Below are positions 23,296 to 35,300 of a stretch of DNA of 64,000 nt, one piece after another. Source of the stretch: Mytilus californianus (taxonomy: Eukaryota > Mollusca > Bivalvia > Mytilida > Mytilidae). The notes beneath the pieces are model-generated. The model did not search any database, was not told where the DNA came from, and was given only the letters and a program-made list of their open reading frames with translations. The position numbers were made by a program, and so were the translations under genes. Numbering within the stretch: position 1 is the stretch's first letter; every line of letters starts with the position of its first letter. Location: contig NW_026262593.1 in the NCBI RefSeq assembly GCF_021869535.1, positions 55,231,318 through 55,295,317 on the forward strand, read 5' to 3'.

Positions 23296-23734
23296 CATGC
23301 CTACTTACAAAATATCGAAAATAATGTAACAATTAAAATCGTCATGTGCCATGTCCACGAAAGTAGCGTCCTGAACATGCATGAAATATTTGCCACTCGA
23401 TCTACCGAAAGTAGTATTTGTCAGGAGGATAGAAAATGTTATATTCAAAAACTATAAAAAAGGTTATGTAGTTTTTTCTTTTTCTGCAGATTGAAAGGCC
23501 ATCTTTTATCTTATGAGGATCATACACGGAGAAATCACTGTCATGTGACAAGAAATAAAGTATGAATGAGATAATGTTGAAAAAGCTCTAATGAAATTCT
23601 CTCAAAGAAAAATAACAAACAAAAATGGGGTCAACATACTCGTTTACTTGCTATATAACACAACAATTGATTGACAGTACATTCTTTAATGTATCTTTTT
23701 TAGAATCTTGTGATAGTGTCATAATGATTGCTGT

Positions 23735-23855
23735 TCAACAACCACTTCGGTGGTCTCTTGGTAGCTTGCTTGTCTCGTGTGCGTGGAGGTCGACAGTAGG
23801 TTCGATACCCGTCTGGGTCACCCGAAAAGTCTTAAAAGCTGCTATAAAAAAATAA
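23735..23855 (+). repeat. tRNA-derived SINE head
   Basis: The sequence has an A-box-like TGGTCTCTTGG and a near-perfect B box GGTTCGATACC (23800-23810), followed by CGTCTGGGTCACCCGAAAAG. Related sequences lie near 49930-50090 and 51590-51905. It is not a functional tRNA because a foldable acceptor stem is not evident. Confidence 0.55.
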
Positions 23856-24480
23856 ATTATCAAACAAAAAGATAAACACAATCTCAACATGTAATTTGTG
23901 ACAGCAGTTGTTTCGAGGGATCAAGAAAATTACTATATTAAATCGATTTCAGCAATTTCTGTCTTTTCGCGTCAATAATATTGATGATCACTCGAAAAGT
24001 TAAAACAAAATAACTAGCTACTTTAACTTTCACATTAAATTTTTTTGAGGCAATGTGTTAATATCAATAAATACCATAATATAAACGAAATCATTAGTAT
24101 TTGTCACAAAAATACATATTAAGATATTTGGATAAACTAGTCTGCATTCCGTTAAAAAATATATGAATAAATAAAAGTGCTAGATATACTCATAATTTAT
24201 AATTTGTGTTTTATAAAAAAAAAAAGAAAGAGAAAAAACTTTCATACTTTCATTAGAATATTAATATTTTTAAAACTATGAAATACAAAAACCCCGTCAA
24301 TCTATAAATAATTTTATCGTCGTATCACGATTGTTTGACCTGTACCCGGAGTGTCACCTCCACCGCGTGTGGTAATAATTTACCTTGGACGGTGTTTTTG
24401 TTTCCTTCTTATCAAGGCTATCTCCCCTGAGAGGCTTCCCCAACAGTCTTATCAGCGATGAAGATATACATGGAATGTCG
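23856..24480. other. Gene-free, AT-rich stretch upstream of the neuropeptide gene
   Basis: No gene or repeat family was recognised. Two TTATC (GATA-type) motifs at about 24409 and 24449 and a GC-richer patch at 24330-24490 precede the TATA box of the next gene. Confidence 0.4.
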
Positions 24481-24493
24481 GACCCCTGGAGAA

Positions 24494-24500
24494 TATAAAT
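24494..24500 (+). promoter_or_regulatory. Candidate TATA box of the neuropeptide gene
   Basis: TATAAAT lies in a locally GC-richer setting, about 80 nt before a consensus 5' splice site AAG|GTATGT at 24577. A short non-coding first exon (about 24525-24576) would then splice to the coding exon at 26730. This is inferred from spacing and motifs only. Confidence 0.45.
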
Positions 24501-25061
24501 ACTAAATTGTTTAATTTGTTAGATAGTTTAATTCGAATTCTTCTTCTTGTGAAGTTTAGATTTTTAATATAATAAGGTATGTATATGAATTTAATTTTTT
24601 TATTTTGTTTTCATTTAAAAATATAAACGTTAATATTTAAAACTAATAATCAATCTAGTATCAATCCATATTTGATATTGACTTTTAATCGTTGAGGTGT
24701 ATAAAAATCATTTTTATTTCTAATAATTCCTATTTTTAGTTAAAATTCATGTTTATATATAAAAAAATATTTTGTTCTGAAAAAAGATTTTGAAATATTG
24801 GAAACTAACAGTTCAGCAAGACAAAACTAATCATTGTATATCAATATAAGATGATTTTTAACATAAAAAAAAAGATTTTTTAGAATTCAGTATAGAGATC
24901 TGGATTTATTAAAATTAAATTGGTCGGTGATTATAATTTTATATATGTTAAGTCAAATGTCAACTTAATTTACTTCGTACCAGGAATATTTCTAACAAAT
25001 AATTAAATTATAAAAAAAATCATCGCAATCAAAAGGAATAACTTGATCAAAATTCTATCGA

Positions 25062-25800
25062 TGTAGAGCTTTGAAGCACATAGTATTGTTTCAAGATGCA
25101 AATTATAGTTTAGTTCCTATTATGCTTAATTTTACAGAAAAATAAAATTTGCAATCTATCAAAACCGTCTCCGAAAGGAATAAATAGCTATAAACAACAT
25201 ATTTATGCGCTTTAATTTAGAAATTTGAAACAGGGACACATTTTCCGGGAAAAAAATAAAAGAACTCTTTAAATATCAGTTATATAATTCTAGCAAAAAT
25301 CACTTTTTCATTTTTTTTTTTTTGGAAATGTTGAATAATTTAAATTCATGTTTTTTTCTTCTCTGGACACATTTTTTCGACTATAAAAAACAACTTTTTT
25401 TCAATAACACATAGGAACATGATTTTTATTCAAACTCAATGTCAAATTTATTTCCCCCCTAAATTCGATGGAGGCGAATTGTTTTTCTTTCTCCTCCCTA
25501 CTGTAACAAATGATTTTTGTTCAAGAAACTTAGAATAAAAGAGAGGCGAAGGATACCAAAGGGACATTCAAACTCATAAGTCGAAAAATAAACTGACAAC
25601 GCCATATTTATTTTCCCCCTAAATTCAATGGAGGCGAATTATTATTTTTTTCTCCTCCCTTCGTAACAAATGATTTTTGTTCAAGAAACTTAGAATAAAA
25701 ATTATGTTTCTGTAAAATTAAGCATAATAGGAACTAAGCTATTATTTGCATCTTGAAACAATACTTTGTGCTTCATAGCTCTACTTCCGATAGAAAAAGA
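25062..25800. mobile_element. Inverted-repeat element (arms about 90 bp), interior hit by a retroelement tail
   Basis: The left arm (about 25065-25150) contains TGAAGCACATAGTATTGTTT and TTCCTATTATGCTTAATTTT. The right arm (about 25703-25790) is its complement with a few changes. Inside, a phrase with AATTCGATGGAGGCGAATTG occurs twice (25463 and 25622). The second part of the interior also contains a minus-strand family D fragment (25540-25605, GATACCAAAGGGACATTCAA). This looks like a fold-back transposon interrupted by, or assembled with, retroelement pieces. Confidence 0.6.
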
Positions 25801-25892
25801 CAAACAGACAAACAACAGCACACAAAACAACATAGAAAACCAAAGACTGAGCAACACGAACCCCACCAAAAACTGGGGGTGATCTCAGGTGC
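25760..25892 (-). mobile_element. Family D retroelement tail fragment
   Basis: It is the complement of the tail at 39150-39260: CGAACCCCACCAAAAACTGG and GTGATCTCAGGTGC on this strand mirror GCACCTGAGATCAC and the GGGGTTCGTGTTGC context there. It abuts the duplicated neuropeptide fragment exactly at its boundary. Confidence 0.65.
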
Positions 25893-26075
25893 TTCATCGC
25901 CGCGATTCGTTAAGTTATTGTTTCAAAACACATTGACTGATACTCAATATAAAGCCATTTATTTTGAATACAACAGTCATACTCCCATAAAAGATATATG
26001 GTCGGTGCCTAACTGGTGTAACCAAGACATATCTATGCTAAACCAGCCAATTTTTCGCGATCGATTTATTTACTA
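25893..26075 (+). pseudogene. Decayed partial duplicate of the neuropeptide precursor exon
   Basis: The frame contains SSPRFVKLLFQNTLTDTQ, clearly the counterpart of SSRFIKLLLQNTLNDAQ at residues 45-61 of the intact precursor at 26731. Nucleotide identity is high over about 60 bp (for example AAAACACATTGA) and then fades. There is no signal peptide, no dibasic cleavage site and no amidation motif in the frame, so it is not a working precursor. The open frame upstream of residue 45 runs through retroelement sequence. Confidence 0.65.
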
Positions 26076-26624
26076 ACTCCTAAATGCCGCGGTATTGACA
26101 AAAAGGAAGAACATATCAATTTTAAAGTTTAAGACCGAGACTCGTCTTTACCTGACTTTCGCGAGAACAGAAAAAAACAACGTGAATATAAATTTCATGT
26201 ATATCCGAAAGCATGAATATATACAGTTTCGATTTCAATACGAGCAAGATGATCTTCTAAGTTTTAAGATAGACATAATATATATTTAAGTCTAACAGTA
26301 GTTTCTGTCTATGTTGGATTTTCGCGATATATGTTCGCCATATATTTCAATGATTATGCAATACATTTGTTTTTATATTCACACAGCCTCATGTAACAAT
26401 TAAACATATCTAGCAACTGATGAAAATGAATACATCTGCGAAAAATTACCAAGCCGCTCCATCCCCTTATTTAATATTTCTTATACATAACATTCCCTTT
26501 TCTGATATTTTTTTAAATGATTTGGAGCAAAGGAACATGTTAATTAAACGAATTTGAGATTCTCGAGTAAAACATGTACTGAATATGTGATATATGTTCT
26601 GCATGTAAAACTTGTAATAATATA

Positions 26625-26708
<84 letters not shown>
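26625..26708. repeat. (TA)n microsatellite just upstream of the neuropeptide coding exon
   Basis: About 40 TA dinucleotides run uninterrupted. The array ends about 20 nt before the 3' splice site, in place of a normal branch point and polypyrimidine region. Confidence 0.95.
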
Positions 26709-26712
<4 letters not shown>

Positions 26713-26730
26713 TATAATTTTTTTTACAGG

Positions 26731-27252
26731 ATGTGTCACCAAGTTGCTGTTTTATTCGTCTGCTCTCTGTGTGCTATTGCAAACAGTAAACCAGTTACAA
26801 AGATGGAAGATAATAGCAGTCCGTCAGATATTCTGAGGGATCAGGATCAAACGACAGCTTTATCGTCGCGATTCATTAAGTTATTGCTTCAAAACACATT
26901 GAATGATGCTCAAATAGACTTGGACTGGCTTTCGAACTACAACCATGGGACGCAAACTGTTTCTCGACAGAAGCGCCAGGTAGATTCGGCTAATCAACAA
27001 GTCTTGGACTTTTTTAACACTAGCAAAACATCAACTGGTACTGGTTCTCAGCAGTTCCGTTGGGGACGATCTATCGATAAGAAACAACACAAAAGCCATA
27101 AAGGAGTCAGTGCAAATCAACACAAAAAACGTGAGCTGACAATCGACAAATTAGATTCAGCTTCACTTGCTGCTCTTGCGCAATTCTTAAAAGACAAATT
27201 GTTAAATGGAACTGGTGGTATTCAGTTACGTTATGGACGGTCCCTGAAATGA
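26731..27252 (+). CDS. Orphan neuropeptide precursor giving predicted RW-amide and RY-amide peptides, 173 aa
   Basis: The exon starts after TTTACAG at 26729 and the ATG follows one base later; the whole precursor is in this exon. Residues 1-19 form a signal peptide (MCHQVAVLFVCSLCAIANS). Residues 20-80 are an acidic propeptide. KR at 81-82 precedes a 29-residue peptide from Gln83 (likely pyroglutamate) to QQFRW, followed by Gly112-Arg113, the signature of C-terminal amidation. KKR at 132-134 precedes a 34-residue peptide starting ELTIDKLDSASLAAL and ending GGIQLRY, followed by Gly169-Arg170. The two peptides would be secreted ligands, presumably for G-protein-coupled receptors. I do not recognise the family. 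The long helical RY-amide peptide is reminiscent of NPY-type peptides in size and end, but lacks their prolines and tyrosines. TATA box and non-coding first exon are proposed near 24.5 kb. Confidence 0.82.
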   Translation: MCHQVAVLFVCSLCAIANSKPVTKMEDNSSPSDILRDQDQTTALSSRFIKLLLQNTLNDAQIDLDWLSNYNHGTQTVSRQKRQVDSANQQVLDFFNTSKTSTGTGSQQFRWGRSIDKKQHKSHKGVSANQHKKRELTIDKLDSASLAALAQFLKDKLLNGTGGIQLRYGRSLK

Positions 27253-27365
27253 CGAATTGAGATTGCGATGAACTCTTTGTTAGGAATATTATGCGGTATT
27301 ATAATATTATTATTTGTAAATAGAATCTCAGACTTTGTTATTTATTTAAATTTTTTGTTATATGT

Positions 27366-27371
27366 AATAAA
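27366..27371 (+). terminator. Polyadenylation signal AATAAA of the neuropeptide gene
   Basis: A canonical AATAAA lies 114 nt after the stop codon, in an AT-rich 3' UTR. Confidence 0.6.
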
Positions 27372-27644
27372 TCGATTAAAACTTCTAATATGTATTTTCA
27401 AAATGAATTATGGGAAGGGCGAGTCGAAAACCAAAATATATTTTAAACGTTGAAATCATGGTGCGAGACAACATCAAATAATGCCTAGACAGTCTGGTCT
27501 GCACGGATGAGGAAGTGACAAAACAAAAGTACAGCTAAACATTTCGAAATGCTGTAAAAATTTGAATTAGCAAAACATGCTAAAGATCTGCCCAAAAGTA
27601 CTTTTTCACATTACAGTAGACATGGTTGATACAAAAAGTCATTA

Positions 27645-28012
27645 ATTTTTATGTTTTGCTGTTACGCCACTGTCCCAGGTTAAGGTGAGGGTTGATTACT
27701 CGGACATATGTTTAACCCCGAAATAATTTGTATGCGTGCCTGTACCATTTTAGGAGCCTTTAATTTGGCCGTAGTCGTTGGTTGCTGTCTATCATATTTG
27801 CTTTCGTTTATTGTTTTATACATTAATCTGGTCATTGGTTTTCTCGTTTGAATTGTTTTACATTTTTGTCGTGTCGAATTCTTTTATAGCATACTATACG
27901 GTATTGTTTTTGCTCATTGTTGAAGCCCGTACGGTGACGTTATGGCTATAGTTGCTTAAATCTACATGATTTGGTATCTGGTGTCTAGTTGTCTCATTGG
28001 CAATCAAACCAC
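27645..28012 (+). repeat. Family A repeat, plus orientation
   Basis: It contains GCTCATTGTTGAAGCCCGTA, TTGTCTCATTGGCAATCA and CGTTGGTTGCTGTCTATCAT, phrases that appear as complements in the minus-strand copies. It follows the neuropeptide gene. Confidence 0.75.
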
Positions 28013-29060
28013 ATCATCTTATTTTTATATTAGATCTATAAACATGAATATTAGAATCTGCTTATGTCTAGTGGCAAATATTTAAAGCAAATTCAGGGCG
28101 ACTTCAAAAATGTTATGCAGATCACAAATTGGTACCAGTCAAGATGAACTTGAACAATCTAATGCCACCAGATGGGAAAATGAACGCTTGCATAACACAG
28201 AACACTTTCATCCACAAAAAAATTTTCAAGACTCCCTGCTTAGGTTTTCAAATCCAACAATACTTTATACAACTCCACGACAGTGTAATCCTCAAGACAA
28301 ATATGCTTGCACAAGCCCTTTAAATATTACATGGTGATTCGTTGTTTGGCAACATTTCTGGCCCTTCCTATCATACCATCTTACCAGAGACCATCCGAAG
28401 TATCCGCCTGTTATCCCGGTCAACCAATATCATAGAACCGGCTTAAATTAATTAGTTTTTCTTGTCTAATTTATTCATAGAATATATGATAACAGATGTT
28501 TCAGCAAACAACAATTAATCAATCATCCCGAGGGAACTTCCAGACAAAAACACTTGACCTTAATATATATTCAATATACATACATTTTCGGAAAATATTA
28601 AATTTATTTGTACGAGCTTTTTAGTTGTTTAAATCCAAGTAGTTGTCTCTGATTTTTCAAAGAAGTCGACAAATTAAGCACAGGCCGCGAAGAGGACAAC
28701 AAACTAAACTGTCATACAAACAGAATATTCTCAATACCGTTTGCTCAATATTGAAGCAGAGTAACAGGAGACTTTATTTGTACATGTACAAATAAAGCAA
28801 AAATTTATTTGTGTACCTGTTATTTGTACAATAGTTGACTGATTGCAGGATATATATACAATCTATGTTGTTTTCCAGCCGCAGTAATCACGAAAACATA
28901 TTTCACCATTTCAAATTGACATGGTTTGGCTTCAACATTTTGCAAACTTCAAATAAGTCATGATATATTCACCAATGGTAAATTGAATAATGCATAGGAA
29001 TTGAAAAGTATTATTCTTGCTGCTCATTAATTTTATGGTTGCAGGATGAATGAAGCCAGA
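28013..29060. other. Gene-free stretch
   Basis: No gene was supported. A frame at 28110-28337 has no recognisable domain, signal peptide or splice context and is overlapped by a second frame of equal length. A short palindrome TACATGTACAAATAAA lies near 28782. Confidence 0.4.
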
Positions 29061-29225
29061 ACTCACTACCCGTCCGGAGCACATGATCTTTTTCCGGTTA
29101 TTGTGGGTTCCGTGTAGCTGAATCTTTAGTTTTCTGTGTAATATTTTGTGTCTCTTCTTTTTTTATGTTGGCAATGGTGTTGTTTATTTGTCTTCGAATT
29201 ATGATTTCTGATTGCCCATTTATTA
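29061..29225 (+). mobile_element. Retroelement 3' tail fragment (family D)
   Basis: CCGTCCGGAGCACATGATC, GGGTTCCGTGTAGCTGAATC, TTTAGTTTTCTGTG and GGCAATGGTGTTGTTTATTT follow the order of the tail at 39150-39300 with moderate divergence. Confidence 0.6.
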
Positions 29226-29848
29226 TTTCCCTTTTCTAGAAGTAACATTCTAATAACAGCTTGACGCACTAAGACTGCATGAGATGTTTCCATCAGGCTA
29301 ATTCAGAATTTAAATCAGATCAAACTGTAATTCAACATTAAGTAGATACAATGGATAAGCGTTGGTTCGTTAAAAAGATACCACGAACCCCCGAAATTTA
29401 AATTCAATTTGGTTCTTTCATTGATTGAATAACTATACAATAATAACGTAATAGCCTACCAATTTTCACTACTCTCAGCATGGGTCGATTTCCTACACTG
29501 AAGCTTGAAGTCGCTGACGAATTTGATGTTGCTAAATTTCTTGTCTTTATTCCTGCATATAAAAACAATTTGATTAAAATACGTAACAGATCCTGTATTT
29601 AAGATTTGCTTACAGGGATCTGTCATCACTCTGTTTTACTTTCGTAGTTTTTGTAATTATTACATCAGCCAATGACATTTCAGCCTTCAAATATTTGAAT
29701 GTGTGTATTAATCCGACAAAACCAGAGGATCCAGAAAGGTCTTCAGAACAGAAAGTAGTTTAGATTTTCAAATCCTTGTAAACAAAGCTTGGTCACAGGA
29801 TCTGTAGTTTAATCAGGCTGATAAAAAAAATAATATAATGCTATTTCA

Positions 29849-30187
29849 ATAGACTATTTTCATATTACCGACTTTTGACTCCGGATTATATAATTTGTCG
29901 ACTGGTTACCTTGAACATCATGGTACCAAGTCAGGAAAGAGCAAGCTAAAGAAGTAAAACCAAGCTTTCAATCGGTACAATTTTGGGGGAAAATTACCTG
30001 GTTAATATTTTTTTCACTACAAAATCATCGGAAAACAGTAAACTTTCCCCTCAAATTACACCGATTATATGTTTGATTTTACTTATTTTGGTTGCTCTTT
30101 CTTGACCGAGTACCATGATGTCCAAGGTAACCAGTCGACAAATTATATAATTCGGAGTCAAAAGTCGGTAATATAAAAATAGTCTAT
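29849..30187. mobile_element. 339-bp fold-back (palindromic) element
   Basis: The left arm starts ATAGACTATTTTCATATTAC and continues through GACTTTTGACTCC, ATTATATAATTTGTCGACTG and GGTTACCTTGAACATCATGG. The right arm is its complement in the same order, ending TAATATAAAAATAGTCTAT. Arms are about 100 bp with few mismatches and the core is about 120 bp. There is no coding capacity, so it would be a non-autonomous DNA transposon. Confidence 0.85.
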
Positions 30188-30518
30188 AATTAGCCTTTCA
30201 AAATTCTTTAGTACAAGAAAACTAGATTTATTAATAATCTACATATTCTACAAACTAAGGAATATTTAGCAGAATACTTTGCTGTTGAGCAAATACACAT
30301 TCTTTCTGCTTTCATTCACATTATAAAAAAAAAATACTTATCTTGTTGTGATAAAAGTTATTCAAATACAATGTACAAGTTTATTTTATCTTTTAAATAA
30401 CGAGATTCATCTTTATTGCATATTTATATCATACCTTATGTCTCGATACCCTCTGTGTAGGGTGAATGCATACATTGAATATTCTCTTATTAAGTCTTTA
30501 AGTTCCATCGTCTTTGAA

Positions 30519-30700
30519 CTAGGGTGGGGGGGGGGGGGGGGGGGGGGAGGGGGCGCTTGGTGGCCGAATGGTCGAACTATTGTTTCACTAGCTCACTAGC
30601 ATGTCAACACTGAGTTTGTGAGATTGAACCCGCCACGAAATAGCACAATAGTGATGAAAGTGGCGTTAAACACCAACCAATCAATCAATCAATTTGATCT
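30519..30700 (+). repeat. Poly-G tract followed by a tRNA-headed SINE
   Basis: A run of over 20 G with one T interruption (about 30523-30547) precedes GCTTGGTGGCCGAATGGTCG, which carries an A-box-like TGGCCGAATGG. A B-box-like GAGATTGAACCC follows at 30621. The 3' end is GTGGCGTTAAACACCAACCA then AATCAATCAATC, a typical molluscan SINE tail. Confidence 0.7.
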
Positions 30701-32302
30701 AGGCAAATTTCTATCGTGGGCTTCGCAACTAATCTAAAATATAATAATATATGTAATCAAAAATGTATGTCAGACACAATTATCAAAAATTTGGCATAAA
30801 GGCTCTTTATTGAAGCTATTTATGAACATTTTTTGTTATTTTTTTTTTTATATATATTTTTTTTGGTACATGTAGTATATGTCTCTGATTTTATCTATCT
30901 TCGTTATCATGATATTCAAACTATTATAATCATTTCAAATATTTTTTCATGACTAATTGTGTTTTAAATAAAATAGACGCAAAATAGGTTATACTGCGGA
31001 GGTATAACATATGGAGTTGCTTTTGCTTAGTAAAGGACATATTCACGCAAACACAATGACCATGATGACCTATGTCAAATGCATGGTTAAGGATAAGTTA
31101 TGTAAAATAGGATATGCTAATTAAAAAGATTATAAATTACTTAATATTAATCTGGGATATCTTTATAGATATGTTTATTTGATGGCTTTTAATATCAAGA
31201 CTACAGCGGAATTCATTTCGCTGTATTTGCATTGTTCATTTTGCTGCATGATGTAATTCTGTTTGTCTCACTCGGAACCTTAAAACGATATATTCATTCC
31301 ATTCTGGGATTTTTGGAATTGCTTCATCAAATAACATTATTTTTCTTTCTCACTTCTGCGTACTTCGGCTGGTGTATCAAGCCCTCTTAGTTTGATACTT
31401 GTGGACAGGATACCCTTTTGTGCACCTGAGTTTGAGTACCCCGAATGACCCTCATGTAGTTAAATTTTGATTTATTTTTTACTAAATGTTTAAATTGTTT
31501 TCAATTGGAATATATTTCGAAGTTGCTGACAATCAGAATTTGAGTTATTTCCCGGACGACTGATATGTACTTAGCTTAAGACTTCTAGGTCACCTTTACG
31601 AAGCACAATATTGAAGCGAAAAAATAAAATGAATAAAACACAAATATAACATAAATGAACACACGAGACTTCCATCCTCAGTTCTAATGACTGTTAGGCC
31701 TTTTTTTTGAAAAAACAAAATGACATTTAAAATGTTAAAAGTCAGAGATTTCCACATGCAGTAATCCGTCGCCATCTGGAATCTGGTTCCTCCCACAAGT
31801 TGTTACGCTTCACTGAACACTGCCTAGCTATGTTCAAATACCTGAATGATCAAAGCAATGAAAGACATCTCAATTTGTCAAAATCTTTTACAGACATCGA
31901 ACACATACGAGCTATTAACTATGCTTGATAAATTGATTAATCTATATACAATAATTTTATACCGGAAATAGAAAAAAGTCATCGAAAAATGTCCTTGTCA
32001 ACTACAGAAATCACAAATTATTTGCTTTATTCTTGAATAATTTCCCATTTCTTGTTTAATTGTTCTAAACTATCGACGATCGAATATTTATGATACCGAT
32101 ATAATTGACGTTTATTTAAAACCGGCGTCTTAATTTTTGGAAACGTCAACAGCAGACGACAAATTGATCAATGAGTTTTGAATTTTTAGGATTGTCTGTT
32201 TCGGACAAAACATATATCATTCAAGTTCTACAACTTGCCAGATAAAGTCTACATTTCGATTCGGCACTGAATCCAACAAATATTTTCATGCTTACTTTCA
32301 AG
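30701..32302. other. Gene-free stretch, 5' flank of tyrosine decarboxylase
   Basis: No coding similarity was seen. The sequence is AT-rich. The promoter and 5' UTR of the gene at 32303 must lie at its right end; no clear TATA box was identified. Confidence 0.4.
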
Positions 32303-35300
32303 ATGGATGCATCAGACTTTAGAAAACGCGGGAAAGAAATGGTGGATTATATTGCAGATTACATGGAGACGATAAGTAATAGAAGAGTTACACCGGATGT
32401 AGAACCTGGATATCTCAAGGAGAAGCTCCCAAAGAAAGCTCCGAAAAAAGGAGAAGAATTTAACGAGATTATGATTGATGTGGATAAATATATCATGCCT
32501 GGAGTAAGTACTTACTTCTTTATTATAATTACGGAGGGTCTCGATTGGGATTTTTTTTGGGGAAGGGGGGGGGGGGGTGTCTAATTTTTTTCCAAAATAT
32601 TCTTTATTCTATATTTTTTTTACCCTGTATTCTCTATTCATTATGCTTATGCACCCTTTCATTCAGTATATATTATGTTTTAGCACCCCATTATTCACTT
32701 TTCTTTTATAAGTTCGGGCCAATTTATCTATATTCTCTAAACCCCAACAAGAACCTTATTAAAGGAGGGTTCGGTGGGAAAAGGTTTCAGTTTGGGAGTT
32801 ACGAACCACTAAAAATTTTCTGGGTTAATTCGCATTTTCACAAGTATATAAAAGTAGACAATATAATTATTTTGATGTTTAAAATCGATTTGTTGAAATA
32901 CTAGTAATAATTTCTACTTCAAACAGTACGTGTTTGAAAACAGCAATGAAATTTGGACAGGCTTTAAAAGTCAAGGTTTCATCAGCTTATCTACACAGTA
33001 TAAGAATATTATTTTAATATATGCATTTCAATTTTGAGTAATTTTATCACATTATTTCATCATTGTGAAAATGAGCAAAGTTCGAGTTGCAGAAACATTT
33101 AGTTGTGCGCATGGCTCAATCTGATTAAAATTCAGACGTATATTAACTCGCCTGCTCGTACATATACGTATAACGAAATCAAAGAACTATATTTTAATTA
33201 GATTGGGGCATGGCTGAACCAGTTTACAAATTTTCAATTTGAAAATAAGGTCGAATTGAAACTAGTTAAAGTTCGATATCTTTCTTTCTTTCTTTTTTGA
33301 CATTTGAAACAAGAAATCATCATCCGCTCCAGATGAATTATATTGAAGATTATTTTACTGATGAACAAGAAATGTTTTCGTATAAACATATAAATCGTCT
33401 CACTCACCCCTTGTCTTTTTGTCTTAAAATAATAATAATAATAAAGGGCGAACAATTTGCTTTTTGATAACTGTTAGGATATGTTGCGTATACGTCAATG
33501 AGACAACAACCCAACGATAAAATATAAAAATTCTTGAAGGTATCATACATATTTCAACAAAACACCAGTCTGGAATAGATGTGAATATCAAGTAAGGCAG
33601 AAACAATTAATCTCAATTAGTACCAACTTCACCAAATAACAAAAACAAGTGAAAAACTGATGCTTCTCACTACAACACCCCCCCCCCCCCCCCCCCCCCA
33701 AAAAAAAAGTATGCATGGAGGGACATATGACACATATTTTCGTCTGTATAAATGTGTTATAATTCATAATGGGATACTTGTATTAACATCCAATATATAA
33801 GCAAGGGCTGCATGTTCCAGGGAGAATACAAAGTCACGTATTGTATAAGCCAAATACTTTCTCAAGAGTTCCAATATACATTAAAAACTGGACTTGACCA
33901 CAGGACAGCATAAAAATTAAAACACATATTCAGGTGATTTCATCTATAAACCAATTTTTTTAAGAATTTCATACTGACATGTAGGAGTTAATTTTAAATA
34001 TAACAAGAGAATCTCAAGACATTCATTACCCAGAAATAGCAATTAATTATTTTTTCATTATTTTCAGTCTTCAGTTTTAAAAAAGTAGCCTTGACCTTTG
34101 AACTTTTATTTCGTTAAAATGAATAGGATTCTTCTCTATTTTCTTTATCTTCCATTTATACCTCAAATTTGACATAAGCGATCATCGATCAGTACCAGAA
34201 TTTTTGACAACCGAGATGATTTTAATTTTGAAATTATAAATTTCCCCCACCTTAACAGTAATATACGAACTTTACCAGCATATATGGGATACACATTTCC
34301 CACCCCATTCGGTATTCAAGAGCTTGCAACTGCTACTCGTAATAAAACGTCACCAGTGTCTGAGCAGAAAGTTTTAATAGACCAGGATTATGTCAAAGAA
34401 CGTCTCATCCTTTTTCTAAAAAAGTTCATCGGAAGATACCAAGAGCTTGTTGATAACTATTCCGTATCCACTTCACAAATAACACATGATGATCTTGGAG
34501 TATAGATTCTAGGTACTGACGTTTTTTATCATCTTAATTGCGTGTTGTAGTGTTCTTTTTATTTGTCTTTGTATATTTTTAACCTTTACTGTTTATAGTC
34601 CATTTTATATAAATATCCTTTTGACGTAGCTCGGTATTTATACAACCCGCCATTGTGTTACTGAGCCATTGTCATTTTTGTATTCTTGTCTTTCATTTTT
34701 GCCAATGTGCTTTGTCTATAGAGTGTCTAAATGCTATTTTGTTTTTCTTTGTTGACAAAGTACTAGTAATTTTTATAGTGATTAAGATTATAACACAATA
34801 TTGACTGCTTTGCATGTACACCTGTTTGTTTTGCTCACACATTGTTGTCAATATAATGGAATTCTACGCAACTGTCATGCAAGTGAGAGATTAAGCTAGC
34901 TATAAAACCCGTTTAATCCACCGTTTTCTACATAAGGAAATAAATGTACAGTGTACCAAGTCAGGAATAAGACAGTTGTTTTCCATTCGTTTGAGCTTTT
35001 GATATTGCCATTTGATATTGGTCTTTCCGTTTTGAATTTTCCTTGGAGTTCGGTTTTTTTGTTTGTTATTTAACTTTCTTCATTAAAAACCTAAAAAGGA
35101 GAACAGAAATAACCATTCTGAAACCAACTTTAAAAATAACATTCTATTTTTAGTAACAGTAGCCATAATCATCAACCCATTCACCCAAAAATCATTAGGC
35201 TTTTTTCTCTCTATTTCCTTAATCATTCACCTGTATACAAGTTTCAATCCAATCAAGCAATGGAAAATCAAGATAACATTCATAAACAATTTTTCGATTA

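Noticed and set aside
23735..23855. Functional tRNA gene
   Set aside because: A and B boxes are present but no complete cloverleaf with acceptor stem could be drawn, and related degenerate copies occur elsewhere, so a SINE is more likely.
28110..28337. 75-aa frame with SQIGTSQDELEQ
   Set aside because: A second frame of similar length overlaps it, and there is no signal peptide, domain or splice support.
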